Shown piece by piece: positions 1-7,889 of a stretch of 64,000 nt of DNA. Made by a program: the position numbers and the translations under genes. The stretch is from Halomonas sp. SpR1 (GTDB taxonomy: Bacteria > Pseudomonadota > Gammaproteobacteria > Pseudomonadales > Halomonadaceae), in the NCBI RefSeq assembly GCF_031010175.1, contig NZ_JAUAMB010000014.1:1-64000 (forward strand), in the 5' to 3' direction. How positions within the stretch are numbered: the first letter of the stretch is position 1; each line of letters begins with the position of its first letter. Under the pieces are notes generated by a model. It ran no database searches and was not told the DNA's origin. It worked only from the letters and a program-made list of their open reading frames with translations.

Positions 1-97
1 AGGTGGCCTAACCAAAACGCTTGAGTGGGATTGAGTTCGCGGCTCATGATGATCTCCAAAATTAAAGAGACCATCAGTGTGATCAGCCAACGTTAAG

Positions 98-397
98 GTG
101 GGTAGATGGGTTTTATGGCGCGCTTACGAAGCGGACGAGATCGAAGTGCTCTCAATCCTCATAGAGAAATACGAGGACAAACACTTTCCCATCGGGCCGT
201 CTGATCCTATTGAGGCGATCAAATTCCGCATGGAGCAGCAGGGGCTAACGCCGCGCGATCTTGAAGCATACATCGGCTCTAGCGGACGAGTTTCAGAGGT
301 GCTGAACCGTAAGCGAAAACTCAGCCTTCGCATGATCAAGAACCTGCATGAGGGGCTTCGAATCCCTTATGAGAGCTTGATGAGTCAGGCCGCTTAA
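98..397 (+). CDS. HigA-family antitoxin / HTH regulator, N-terminally shortened
   Basis: The product resembles HigA-type antitoxins (COG5499), HTH proteins that neutralise HigB RNases and repress their own operon. From about residue 12 it reads like the family: the EDKHFPI and DPIEAIKFRMEQ motifs, then an HTH ending in GRVSEVLNRKRKLSLRMI (about 60-80). The family is normally 120-140 residues, while this ORF has 99. Its first eight residues (MGRWVLWR) do not fit, and I could not find the missing N-terminal part in another frame upstream. No HigB toxin is visible in the 97 bases before it, although the window edge limits this. It is probably a truncated, possibly solitary antitoxin left by recombination. 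It could still be expressed, because the DNA-binding half is intact. Confidence 0.6.
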   Translation: MGRWVLWRAYEADEIEVLSILIEKYEDKHFPIGPSDPIEAIKFRMEQQGLTPRDLEAYIGSSGRVSEVLNRKRKLSLRMIKNLHEGLRIPYESLMSQAA

Positions 398-459
398 TTA
401 TTCAGCCCCGCATTCATAACACCATGGTTTAAGACTAGTGGGCAACCAAAGGGAGTGAT

Positions 460-479
460 TGGCGTCCCTGGCAGGAGTC
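460..479 (-). repeat. tRNA-Arg 3'-end fragment (att-like site, left)
   Basis: TGGCGTCCCTGGCAGGAGTC here is identical over 20 bases to the 3' end of the intact tRNA-Arg(CCT) gene at 18936-19012, in the same orientation. The rest of the tRNA is absent. Such orphan 3' ends mark the distal attachment site of an element integrated into a tRNA gene. It is followed by AT-rich sequence that resembles what follows the second copy at 7660-7680. Confidence 0.7.
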
Positions 480-643
480 TAAACACAAATATAACTATAT
501 GAAATTTAACCAATTATATCTGAAAATAAAAAAACGATATGCCATTAGGTATACCACAGCCCCATCCGCGACCCACTAACCACTCAACGTTGAGTAAAAT
601 CTATCGCTGAGAGTTCTACTTGTGACACATATGGGCTGCTTAC

Positions 644-809
644 GGCCGAGGCTGTGTGAAAACGCTTGGAGAACCTAGGCCGGGCTAAAAATGATCAAAA
701 AATGAGCAACCTCGCTAATTTTGAGTCATCTTCATTGGAAAACTTTTCCGGATTTCGCGTATGAACGCTAAATTCTGGACGGCTGAAGAGTTTTCACACA
801 GCCTCGGCC
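644..809. mobile_element. 166-bp MITE-like element with 20-bp perfect terminal inverted repeats
   Basis: GGCCGAGGCTGTGTGAAAAC at 644-663 is the exact reverse complement of 790-809. The roughly 126 bases between hold no gene. Size, perfect termini and lack of coding capacity fit a MITE or a deletion derivative of an insertion sequence. I see no clear target-site duplication. It is inserted just beyond the end of the SIR2 gene cassette. Confidence 0.6.
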
Positions 810-834
810 ATGAGCGGACTTTCAGTGAGTACTG

Positions 835-901
835 ATATAACGCATTTACAGCAGGCTTGGAATGCAGCGGAAAACCAGTCAGACAATTTGCGCTGTTAAG
901 G
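835..901 (-). other. Candidate attC site at the end of the SIR2-STAND cassette
   Basis: Read on the minus strand this begins with the core CCTTAAC (overlapping the SIR2 stop codon) and ends with GTTATAT after ATGC. The outer arms can pair (TAAC with GTTA, GCA with TGC) around a loop of about 30 bases. The key support is that CCTTAAC is the exact complement of GTTAAGG at the start of the same cassette (3375-3381), as expected for the two ends of one integron cassette. The 3' core is a weak match to GTTRRRY, so this site is less certain than the one at 3375-3453. Confidence 0.4.
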
Positions 902-3328
902 CTTTTCAAGCTCTTCTGCTAACTCCGACTGATACTTTGAAAATAGCCTCTCGAATAAAATTATTGATGTCGTAATTTCTGGGTCACCTAGCCGGGTTTC
1001 TGCCACTTTAAGGTTTCTCATTGAATCTTCAAAGACTCCTGAATCATGAGATCTTCTATATATTTCAATACCTACATCACAATATGTTTTTAAAATATTC
1101 TTGTTATGCTTATAGCGATCTATAGCTTTAACAGCTTTCTCCCTCGCCATTTCTAGAATAGCCCTGCGATCTTCATCGAGTATGCCAGAAGTTTTTTCTG
1201 CTCGTGCCAATAAGAGAATAATCTTGAATCGCTCTAAAGGGCCTTCAGTACCAAAATCATTTTCAAAAAGTCTAATTTCAGTTTCAGCTTTCTCTAATTG
1301 ATTCACATCGATTAGATACCGGATTAACCTATGTCTTGGAACTCTCTCTCCAGGCACTATAGATATCATTTTTCTCAACAATTTGTTACGAACATGTTTA
1401 TCAGGGAATCGACTTATACCGGAGTCGAATGAACAAAGCTGTTTGATTGTCCTGATTTCAACATCGTACGTAGGAATTATGTTATCTATAACCATCTCGA
1501 ATAATTTGTAATATTCCTTCTCATCAGGCATTTTATATTTTGTAACAATATCTGTAATTACTGGATGACGTCCTTTCCACCCATAAATCCCTTCACGTTC
1601 ACTTATTGTGTATTCATGAATAATATCGACCAAATTCACTAAGGAGGCAGCAACAGATTCTGAGGATATACCTAGCAATCTTATAACCAGCTGCCGATGA
1701 ACATTTACCCCCGCGCTCTCCATAGCTGACACAAGTCTATAGATCTCCCGCAAATTATCGTCTAATTCTGCATATTCACGTAACACAATATCGTCGAATT
1801 GTTCGGAGGCAAAAATGTTCTTTAGGCATACAAATGTATCTGATTCACATTTGGCTATAAGCCTTCTTTTTCTTTCCGTTCTAGAAAATCCAGAGAAACT
1901 GTTTTCAATAAGAGGTTGCAAGTCTGAATGGGATTCCACTAAAGCTAATAAACCTTCCACCTCTGAATCATCCAGCTTTTTTAATACAAACTCTTTTCCC
2001 TTCAAGAAAAAATTCGGAGTTTTTACTCTAGGGTGCCAATGATTTCTCGTTGATGTAAGAATAATTTTTAGGTGGCTGTTTTCGTCAGCGGACAGTAGGT
2101 CAACGAGATTGTTTATTTCAAATAAATGATTATGAGCATCATCAATAAAGAGAATTCCATTCTCTTTTCTTTTAGCTAAATCTTTGGCGACATCCCGCCA
2201 CTCTTCATAAAGCACTCTATGGCTGCCTTTATGCTCCCAACAGTGCCTTCCACTATCCTTTAGCCTTAATATAGTTTTTCGTGCAGTTGTACTTTTCCCC
2301 ATTCCACTGGCTCCAAGCAAACAAATACACAAAATGTTTTCTGAATTAATAGTCGACTCCAATTCTTTTGTTATACTCCTATCAAATGTAAGCTTCGCTT
2401 TAATGTCCGAATATGTGGCGGGCCAGCCTTGAAACATTGCACTTGCATTTTTATCGATGTTTTGTAATTCATCATCGACTCTAAGGGTGACAGGCTGCAA
2501 AATACTTTTGTTATCAAGAGGGTCGCCCGTAGAGGTATACACCAAGGGACTCGGTTCATTTCGTTTTTGAAGCTCAATAAAGAAGTCGTCAACACTTCCA
2601 AATGATACTTTCACGCCTCTACGTTCAAATAGAGCTGCTCGACCCTCGTCTTTTGTATATAGAACTAAGTTTATGGAAGCAGGGGAATAGGAGTTGTTAT
2701 TGATTGAAATGGCTCTGCTCACTAAATCCTTGATGTGCTGGTCAGCGAGGGAATAACCTATAATAACCACACATCCTCCATTTAGATCGTGTTTAAAAGC
2801 GTCCCATAATGTTTCACGATATTGGGATGTATTATCATAGTCAGCTTCAGAAATTATCAATCTGCTTGAATTTCCATCTGATATGTCTTTATTAATACAC
2901 CCATGTAACTTGTATAGTTTCGTTGCTTCTGGGTATCGCTGTTCTCTGAAATCATAATTGGAAGAAATTACAGAAAGAGGCTTGTCTTTCTTTTCATATG
3001 ATTGCTCGATCAACCTATCATAATTTGTTGTATATATATTTTTCCAGCTGTACAAGGGAAGATTTAACAGTGCTCCTGTAACATGTATTTTGGTGAACAT
3101 TTTGCGTAGGCAACGAATCAAATCGGCCCTAGATCTCTTTTCTTCGGCCAGACTAGTAATCTCGGTAAGCGAATACCCCTCTGCATCTATATTGAAGTCC
3201 TTTGATACCGAATCTATAACTTTCAAAACGCTAGGTGCACCTGAAGGGATTGATGAACCCGAGCCAAAGAACAAGACTGTTTTTGATGGGTCAATCCCTT
3301 CAATCATTTCTGGTAATAAGATACTCAT
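896..3328 (-). CDS. SIR2-STAND NTPase, probable anti-phage defence protein
   Basis: This 810-residue protein starts with a SIR2-like domain (about 1-255): GSGSS at 22-26, TTNYD at 100-104, the LHG histidine at 142 and GYSLAD at 191-196. Such domains usually hydrolyse NAD+ in phage defence. A STAND-type P-loop NTPase follows, with Walker A GASGMGKST (339-347) and Walker B ILFIDD (392-397), then an alpha-helical C-terminal region that may sense the trigger (about 560-810). The layout resembles Avs5-like and other SIR2-STAND abortive-infection proteins. I infer that trigger binding causes oligomerisation and NAD+ depletion. The gene is AT-rich against its surroundings. Complementary integron-like cores flank it (GTTAAGG before, CCTTAAC over the stop), and the MITE follows. 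The start is an ATG after a weak AGGGAT site. The exact defence family is not certain. Confidence 0.82.
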   Translation of the reverse strand: MSILLPEMIEGIDPSKTVLFFGSGSSIPSGAPSVLKVIDSVSKDFNIDAEGYSLTEITSLAEEKRSRADLIRCLRKMFTKIHVTGALLNLPLYSWKNIYTTNYDRLIEQSYEKKDKPLSVISSNYDFREQRYPEATKLYKLHGCINKDISDGNSSRLIISEADYDNTSQYRETLWDAFKHDLNGGCVVIIGYSLADQHIKDLVSRAISINNNSYSPASINLVLYTKDEGRAALFERRGVKVSFGSVDDFFIELQKRNEPSPLVYTSTGDPLDNKSILQPVTLRVDDELQNIDKNASAMFQGWPATYSDIKAKLTFDRSITKELESTINSENILCICLLGASGMGKSTTARKTILRLKDSGRHCWEHKGSHRVLYEEWRDVAKDLAKRKENGILFIDDAHNHLFEINNLVDLLSADENSHLKIILTSTRNHWHPRVKTPNFFLKGKEFVLKKLDDSEVEGLLALVESHSDLQPLIENSFSGFSRTERKRRLIAKCESDTFVCLKNIFASEQFDDIVLREYAELDDNLREIYRLVSAMESAGVNVHRQLVIRLLGISSESVAASLVNLVDIIHEYTISEREGIYGWKGRHPVITDIVTKYKMPDEKEYYKLFEMVIDNIIPTYDVEIRTIKQLCSFDSGISRFPDKHVRNKLLRKMISIVPGERVPRHRLIRYLIDVNQLEKAETEIRLFENDFGTEGPLERFKIILLLARAEKTSGILDEDRRAILEMAREKAVKAIDRYKHNKNILKTYCDVGIEIYRRSHDSGVFEDSMRNLKVAETRLGDPEITTSIILFERLFSKYQSELAEELEKP

Positions 3329-3374
3329 AGATATCCCTATATATAAATTTGAGTCTAATAATGGCTCGTCTGTC

Positions 3375-3453
3375 CCTTAACTCCGCGCACAACGGCGCGA
3401 GCGAAGCGAGTGCCCGTAGCCCTAGGAGTGATTTGTTTACGCTTTGTTATGTG
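3375..3453 (-). other. Probable integron attC site between two cassettes
   Basis: On the minus strand the order is R'' CACATAAC, a short spacer, L'' (GCG..ACAA), a GC-rich hairpin loop containing GCGAAGC, L' TTGTGCGC, a GGA spacer and R' GTTAAGG. The L''/L' arms pair with extra unpaired bases on one side, as attC sites do. R'' is the exact complement of GTTATGTG at 4258-4265, the start of the same cassette. The 79-bp length is normal for attC. The site overlaps the stop codon of the two-TM gene. Confidence 0.6.
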
Positions 3454-4229
3454 TCTCTATTTTCACGATCAATTGTCCGCTTAGTAAACGCTTCAAGGTT
3501 CATCTGGTCGTCAATTCTTATCTCGTCTGACCAAATTTCCAAGTTAAAATAAGCATTTCGAAAATCTTCCCATTCCAGAGGCGAAGCATCAAACTCCTGC
3601 AAGCTCCTTGCATAATCAAATAATTTCCCTACCAATGCGTAAAGTTCTCCGAGCCGATACAAATACGAAATCAAATTATGCTTCTCTGGGCTTACATTAG
3701 TCTCATCACGCGCCCTGATAATGAAGTCTCGTATCCTGGCATCATGCACTTGCAACTTTACTAGTATATCTGACAAGTACTCGCCCACATCAGGTTCAGA
3801 ATGCTTAATGCAATTTCCGAATACGACTTTATATTCGCGTGGCAGTACCGGCAAAACGATGTCTTGATTTTGGTCAACCGGTAATTCCCATCCAGTGATA
3901 AACACCGAAGCGGATTCCTTAAAATAGGAAACTAGTTCACTTAATGCTTCAGGAAGAAATGCTTTTGAAGCAAGAAACTCTCTCTCTCTTTGTTTATCTG
4001 CATTGAACCTTGAAATATTGAACGCAGTAACACTAGAAATAAAAGCAAGCATCCCTACATTGAGACCTTGCCAGCGATCCCAAACGTCCTGAACATAATC
4101 CCATTCTCCACCACCGTCTATCCAAGGAAATATGAGCATACATATAAAGTAGAGTCCGACAGCTGGAAATCCTATCCAGTTGAGCAAATCCACTAGTCGC
4201 TCTGCTTTCAAAATTCCAATTCGCCTCAT
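3447..4229 (-). CDS. Two-TM membrane protein of unknown function (cassette gene)
   Basis: I do not recognise a family. The start is set at the ATG at 4229, which follows GAGGA at good spacing; the earlier ATG at 4262 lies inside the cassette core site. The 260-residue product begins with RRIGILKAERL, has a hydrophobic segment at about 16-36 (NWIGFPAVGLYFICMLIFPW) and a second at about 57-75 (NVGMLAFISSVTAF). A charged stretch (ADKQREREF) and a cytoplasmic-looking helical domain to the end follow. It is AT-rich and lies between the HEPN-motif gene and the SIR2-STAND gene on the same strand. The matching GTTATGTG and CACATAAC cores at its two ends suggest it moved as a single gene cassette. A role in defence is inferred only from location. 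Confidence 0.7.
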   Translation of the reverse strand: MRRIGILKAERLVDLLNWIGFPAVGLYFICMLIFPWIDGGGEWDYVQDVWDRWQGLNVGMLAFISSVTAFNISRFNADKQREREFLASKAFLPEALSELVSYFKESASVFITGWELPVDQNQDIVLPVLPREYKVVFGNCIKHSEPDVGEYLSDILVKLQVHDARIRDFIIRARDETNVSPEKHNLISYLYRLGELYALVGKLFDYARSLQEFDASPLEWEDFRNAYFNLEIWSDEIRIDDQMNLEAFTKRTIDRENRDT

Positions 4230-4257
4230 ATATTTCCTCGGAGTTTGAGAGTCAGGA

Positions 4258-4265
4258 CACATAAC
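4258..4265 (-). other. Cassette-start core site GTTATGTG
   Basis: On the minus strand GTTATGTG lies 29 bases before the start codon at 4229 and is the exact reverse complement of CACATAAC at 3446-3453. In integron cassettes these are the two halves rejoined in the free circle. The 4266-4506 interval upstream contains no gene and no normal-length attC, so the junction with the next gene upstream looks eroded. Confidence 0.5.
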
Positions 4266-4506
4266 AGCCTGTTAGATTTCCAATCTTATGATTGAACAAA
4301 CATGTCGGCACGTTTATTCGACAAATGCAGCCTGAAAAATCCACGCTAACCCTATAACATACTGTGTATTAGTTTTAACTAGGCTCTGTCATTGAGAATT
4401 CCAGCACCTGCTGCATTTCCAAGTGGTCGTTTTGGGTCGATGGCGTTTCGGGCTGATTCGTAGCTCTAGCGGAAAAACGGCTCCGTTGAAGCAATGGTTA
4501 TTCTTC

Positions 4507-5907
4507 TTAGAACGGCATTTCATCTTCGCTCTCTTCGTCCTCTTCTTTTGGAGCAATGTATTGGTCAGCTATTAGCTTTTCCCGCAGCGTGTTATAAGAG
4601 AACCCTCTTCCTGAAATTCTTTCCCAGAAATCTATCCAAAGCACTCGATGATTTACCGGCGCCGCTTTAGTCTCAGTGTAAAGGCTAGAAAAGAATGTAC
4701 CAATCGCGCCAGCGTTCAGCACTTGATTAATACCGTGCGAACCAGTATTTTCTAGTGCACCTTTAAAAACATCTTTTAAGTCTCTGTCATTGAAAGTTGA
4801 GCTAATGGGTAGTAACAGCTGGTTTCCTCTAAACTCTGCCGAATTAAAACTGAGCGACTCAGCAAACAGATAGATAGACTTATCTTTAAAAAATACCGAT
4901 GGGTAAGCTGCTATAACTTCGGCCATCTCAACATTGCTTAAGCTATCTATTTTTTCAAAAATTTGGCTTCTTATTTCTACGTTTAAATCAACAAGCCTGG
5001 CAACTTGATATCTTGAAATATCATCAGAGTCCATAGCATTAATGAGACCTTCGATACGTATCCTTTCTGCATGTTCAAGTTTATCCCAGAGCTCACTCCT
5101 CAAATTCAGGAATGGGAATATTCTTTTTAGCCGCGTATCGTTCGCTTCAGATAGCATGTCCACAAGTATATTAGATACAACTTCTTCATAAACTGCAGGG
5201 TACATTCTTTGTATAACACTCAAAGAAGCCGACAAACGGTTTAATAGCTCCTGCGAAATGCCCGTCTCGTCACGAAATATTCTCTTTAGAATGATGATAG
5301 CTAGGTTCCTCACACCACTATCCTTTACTCTTCCTAAATTATTCTCTGACGAAAGCAAGGTAAAAGCTTTTTCCTCACTTTCTGGAAAAGAGGGCTCGTT
5401 AATTAGTTCGTACATTCTTTGAACAATTACCTTTCCCTTCACCGGCGGATGAACTAGAAGGTAATTTGCCGACTGAACGATGTACGCTAGAGCTAATTCA
5501 GCAGGAGGTGAGAATTGACTACCATCATCTGAAAATGTCGGATGTGCGCATATATTTCGATCATCTCTTAAGCGTTCTAAATGTGACTTTTCGATCATTG
5601 AAATAAGCTGCAGTTCATCACAAGCAATATTGAGTAAGTTTCTTTCAAAATCCAGCATTGCTCTTGGATCATCAGGTCGAATTTTATCAAGCTGCTGCTC
5701 CCATTTTTTCGCTGCTGAGTCTTCACTAAGGCTCAGCTCTCGGATCTTTTCGATTATATCTACACACACGGCAATCCATGTTGCGATCAGGGATGCTCTG
5801 TATGCGCCTGTCCGGTATGCAGCAATGGCTTCATTTAGGTAGTTTTTCGCATGAACGTTACGAACATTCTGAATCAATTCGTCCAAGTTGCTTAGATGTA
5901 ATCTCAA
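4507..5907 (-). CDS. HEPN-motif protein, putative defence or RNase protein
   Basis: The 466-residue product has an N-terminal helical region of about 155 residues containing RDDRNICAHP. R117 and H122 fit the R-x4-H catalytic signature of HEPN ribonucleases, preceded by a helix (AYRASLIATWIAVCVDIIEK) often seen in HEPN proteins. The remainder is helical without a domain I can name, ending in a very acidic tail (EEDEESEDEMPF). The start is a TTG after a GAGGA ribosome-binding site. It is AT-rich and upstream of the two-TM and SIR2-STAND genes on the same strand, so it may be part of the same defence cluster. GTTATGAC at 5940-5947 (minus strand) could be an old cassette start, but the matching end is imperfect. 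RNase activity is inferred from the motif alone. Confidence 0.6.
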   Translation of the reverse strand: MRLHLSNLDELIQNVRNVHAKNYLNEAIAAYRTGAYRASLIATWIAVCVDIIEKIRELSLSEDSAAKKWEQQLDKIRPDDPRAMLDFERNLLNIACDELQLISMIEKSHLERLRDDRNICAHPTFSDDGSQFSPPAELALAYIVQSANYLLVHPPVKGKVIVQRMYELINEPSFPESEEKAFTLLSSENNLGRVKDSGVRNLAIIILKRIFRDETGISQELLNRLSASLSVIQRMYPAVYEEVVSNILVDMLSEANDTRLKRIFPFLNLRSELWDKLEHAERIRIEGLINAMDSDDISRYQVARLVDLNVEIRSQIFEKIDSLSNVEMAEVIAAYPSVFFKDKSIYLFAESLSFNSAEFRGNQLLLPISSTFNDRDLKDVFKGALENTGSHGINQVLNAGAIGTFFSSLYTETKAAPVNHRVLWIDFWERISGRGFSYNTLREKLIADQYIAPKEEDEESEDEMPF

Positions 5908-6620
5908 AAATTGTCCTCTAGAACACGAGTGCCATTTCAGTCATAACAGATATTGGATGGAAAGCTTCGATATTGAATGAACGCGTCTGCTCTCTTTGCC
6001 GGGAAGCCCGCTTTGGGCCGATCGCTGTTTTGACGGTTCCAGATTCATAAGAACTGAATGGTTCGGGAATCAATCCATGATAATCCCCCAGCATCACCAG
6101 CGGGTTGTTGGTGATTTGCAGATCATGGTTGCAAGTGAATTGATACCCATAACCCTACGACCCCACTTTAATTATTTTTAGCAGTATTGCTCATTCCCTC
6201 ACATCTGCACAACCCCATCACATGCGACTTTAGACCATCCTACCTCGTCTCGTTCTGGAAAACCCCGGCATAACTAGGAATTATCAGGAATGCCTTTTTC
6301 AACTATCGGCCAGCTGATAGTTTAGGTTTAGGATTTCAATATCCCCCTAGCTTGTTGAAAGTGCATGACCCCGCATGAATTCGCATAATTTTCATGCACC
6401 CATTTTTCACCAGCCAGCCCAGCAGTGGCGCGGCTTGGCGGCGGGCGCAGGGGTGCATAAAAACCACTACATTTAGCGCGCGGGCGGGGCGGGGTGTCGA
6501 GTGCGCGGCGTGGGACGCGGCCGGTGTGGGGGTGGATGGTTGGCGACATCGCCGCATGAAGCCCTGCAGGCGCTTGTTTAAGGCTGGCCGCCCTTCCCCT
6601 CCTTACCCCTGCCCTAACAC
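5908..6620. other. Intergenic region with eroded coding remnants and a G-rich segment
   Basis: No intact gene is visible. On the minus strand a short reading frame around 6000-6130 (containing ITNNPLVMLGDYHG and GTVKTAIGPKRAS) looks like the end of a lost gene. CTATC and GATAG form a small hairpin near 6302-6323. About 6425-6600 is strongly GC-rich with G-rich plus-strand runs, and its overlapping reading frames on both strands do not look like real proteins. Confidence 0.4.
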
Positions 6621-6652
6621 ACCAACGCCCCGCACAAAGGCGGGGCGTTGGT
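6621..6652. terminator. 13-bp perfect hairpin, copy 1
   Basis: ACCAACGCCCCGC and GCGGGGCGTTGGT pair around a short loop. There is no T-run on either side, so Rho-independent termination is uncertain. Almost the same hairpin and flank recur at 7790-7819. Just right of it, on the minus strand, a reading frame ends ..VPSLDDFDNAQA at a TAA at 6676-6678 and is cut off upstream by the repeat array, so it may be the tail of a lost gene. Confidence 0.45.
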
Positions 6653-6725
6653 CACTGGCTAGCAAATAGTTGGGGTTAGGCTTGCGCGTTATCAAAATCG
6701 TCCAAGCTCGGTACATACTCCATTT

Positions 6726-7208
6726 GCAGCGGTGCTAGGTTTGGCTCTTGCAGGCAGTGTTGGTTCGGTACCACTGGGCGTCGTTCCGACGCCATCCGCG
6801 GGTGCCTATGAACGCTCGTTGAACTCGCGTTCTTCGTTACCGCGCGCTACGGGTATGTGCACGAAGCTAAGTCGGTGGGTTTCGCAGCGCGTGGTAAGCC
6901 TACGGCGCACCCACGGGAGCAGCGCGCAGCGGTGCCGGGGTTTGGCTGAAGAGCACTTGGGCGTCGTTCCGACGCCTCCCGCGGGTGCCTCATACGCTCG
7001 TCCCTCGCGTGATTCGTTACCACGCGCTACGGTGTGTGCACTGACTTGATTTGGGTGGATTTCGTAGCGCGTGGTAAGCCTACGGCGCACCCGCGGGAGC
7101 AGCGCGCAGCGGTGCCGGGGTTTGGCTGAAGAGCCCTTGGGCGTCGTTCCGCCGCCACCCGTGGGTGCCTCATGCGCTTACCTCGCGAGATTCGTTGCCA
7201 CGCGCTAA
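6726..7208. repeat. Mosaic palindromic repeat array 1 (about 2.5 units)
   Basis: Units of about 198 bp contain TTACCACGCGCTAC and its reverse complement GTAGCGCGTGGTAA, with CCGCGGGTGCC, GGCGTCGTTCC and GGTGCCGGGG modules between. The same unit recurs in six other arrays in the window. Long reading frames across it on both strands are by-products of the repeat and are not annotated as genes. Confidence 0.85.
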
Positions 7209-7217
7209 TGCCTTGTC

Positions 7218-7502
7218 CTAACCATCGCAAGCACAGCCTCTCGGTTGATGGCAGGTATAGTTACGGCTAATGCATGAGTTACCGCATGCTTTTCCTTTGG
7301 AGCAGGTGCGACAGCATCCGCCCTGAGCAAATAAAAGCTCTTCGGGTATCGTATCAAACACTAGGTCACACTCGGTTTCTTCACCGCTCACGATAAGTTC
7401 GGCTTGGGTTACCCATTCACCAGACATGTCGGGCGTTTGTTCAGCGCTTGCCACACTGGCGAAACATAGCGCCAGCATCAACATCATTGCTTTGATAAGC
7501 AT
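7218..7502 (-). CDS. Small secreted cysteine-rich protein
   Basis: The 94-residue product has a clear signal peptide (hydrophobic MLMLALCFASVASA, likely cut after ASA at about residue 20). A short acidic middle region follows, and then a C-terminal half with nine cysteines, eight of them in the last 33 residues (GGCCRTC, KGKACGNSC, YTCHQPRGCAC). The pattern suggests a disulfide-rich or metal-binding periplasmic or secreted protein. I recognise the GGCCRTCSKGKACG pattern as recurring in small uncharacterised bacterial proteins but know no function. Its end lies only about 10 bases from repeat array 1. Neighbours do not suggest a role. Confidence 0.6.
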   Translation of the reverse strand: MLIKAMMLMLALCFASVASAEQTPDMSGEWVTQAELIVSGEETECDLVFDTIPEELLFAQGGCCRTCSKGKACGNSCISRNYTCHQPRGCACDG

Positions 7503-7659
7503 GGGCTTTCCCTTTAATTATTATTCGTCGCTGCAGTATGGGGGTGAGAGCAATATCTACATAGCTATTACGCATCAACGCAGGCAAATACTTGCCCAAC
7601 ACACATCATCACTAGATGTTAAAGAGAAAAGGCAGGGGGAATAATTCGCAGATAGCCCG

Positions 7660-7680
7660 TTGGCGTACCTCGCAGGAGTC
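7660..7680 (-). repeat. Degenerate tRNA-Arg 3'-end fragment (att-like site, middle)
   Basis: TTGGCGTACCTCGCAGGAGTC differs at two positions from the tRNA-Arg(CCT) 3' end and has the same orientation as the copy at 460-479. The AT-rich sequence after it (TCTAAA.., ..ATTTAA.., ..AAAACGA..ATATCCCA) resembles that after the first copy, so the two are paralogous junctions. With the intact tRNA at 18936-19012 they divide 460-19012 into two consecutive segments. Confidence 0.55.
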
Positions 7681-7789
7681 TAAAAAATCACATAACAACA
7701 TGATTTTAAATAATTTAATTTAAGAAAACGAAATATCCCAACTCATATCTCAGCTTCATCATTTGCAACCCGCCTACCTGCCTAACACG

Positions 7790-7819
7790 CCAACGCCCCA
7801 CACAAAGGCGGGGCGTTGG
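7790..7819 (-). terminator. GC-rich hairpin, copy 2, downstream of the YuiF-type gene
   Basis: CCAACGCCCC and GGGGCGTTGG pair around a 10-base loop. It lies about 70 bases past the end of the hut operon's last gene on the minus strand, where a terminator would be expected. The same hairpin with CCTAACAC before it is found at 6621-6652. Neither has a convincing T-run. Confidence 0.45.
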
Positions 7820-7889
7820 TCATACACGGGCAAAGGGTTAGATAACGCTGTCGTCGTAATCGTAATACGGGCAGAGCCCTTCAACTAAT

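Noticed and set aside
4266-4506. attC site after the HEPN-motif gene
   Set aside because: AATAAC after the stop and GTTATGTG at 4258 are about 245 bases apart, too far for a normal attC, and the core does not complement GTTATGAC at 5940.
6425-6600. G-quadruplex or a small GC-rich gene
   Set aside because: Three close G-tracts are present but the fourth is 17 bases away, and the overlapping frames on both strands have no protein-like features.
6726-7208. Protein-coding frames in the repeat arrays on both strands
   Set aside because: The same peptides recur in all arrays in several frames because the DNA unit is repeated and GC-rich, and they lack consistent starts and ribosome-binding sites.
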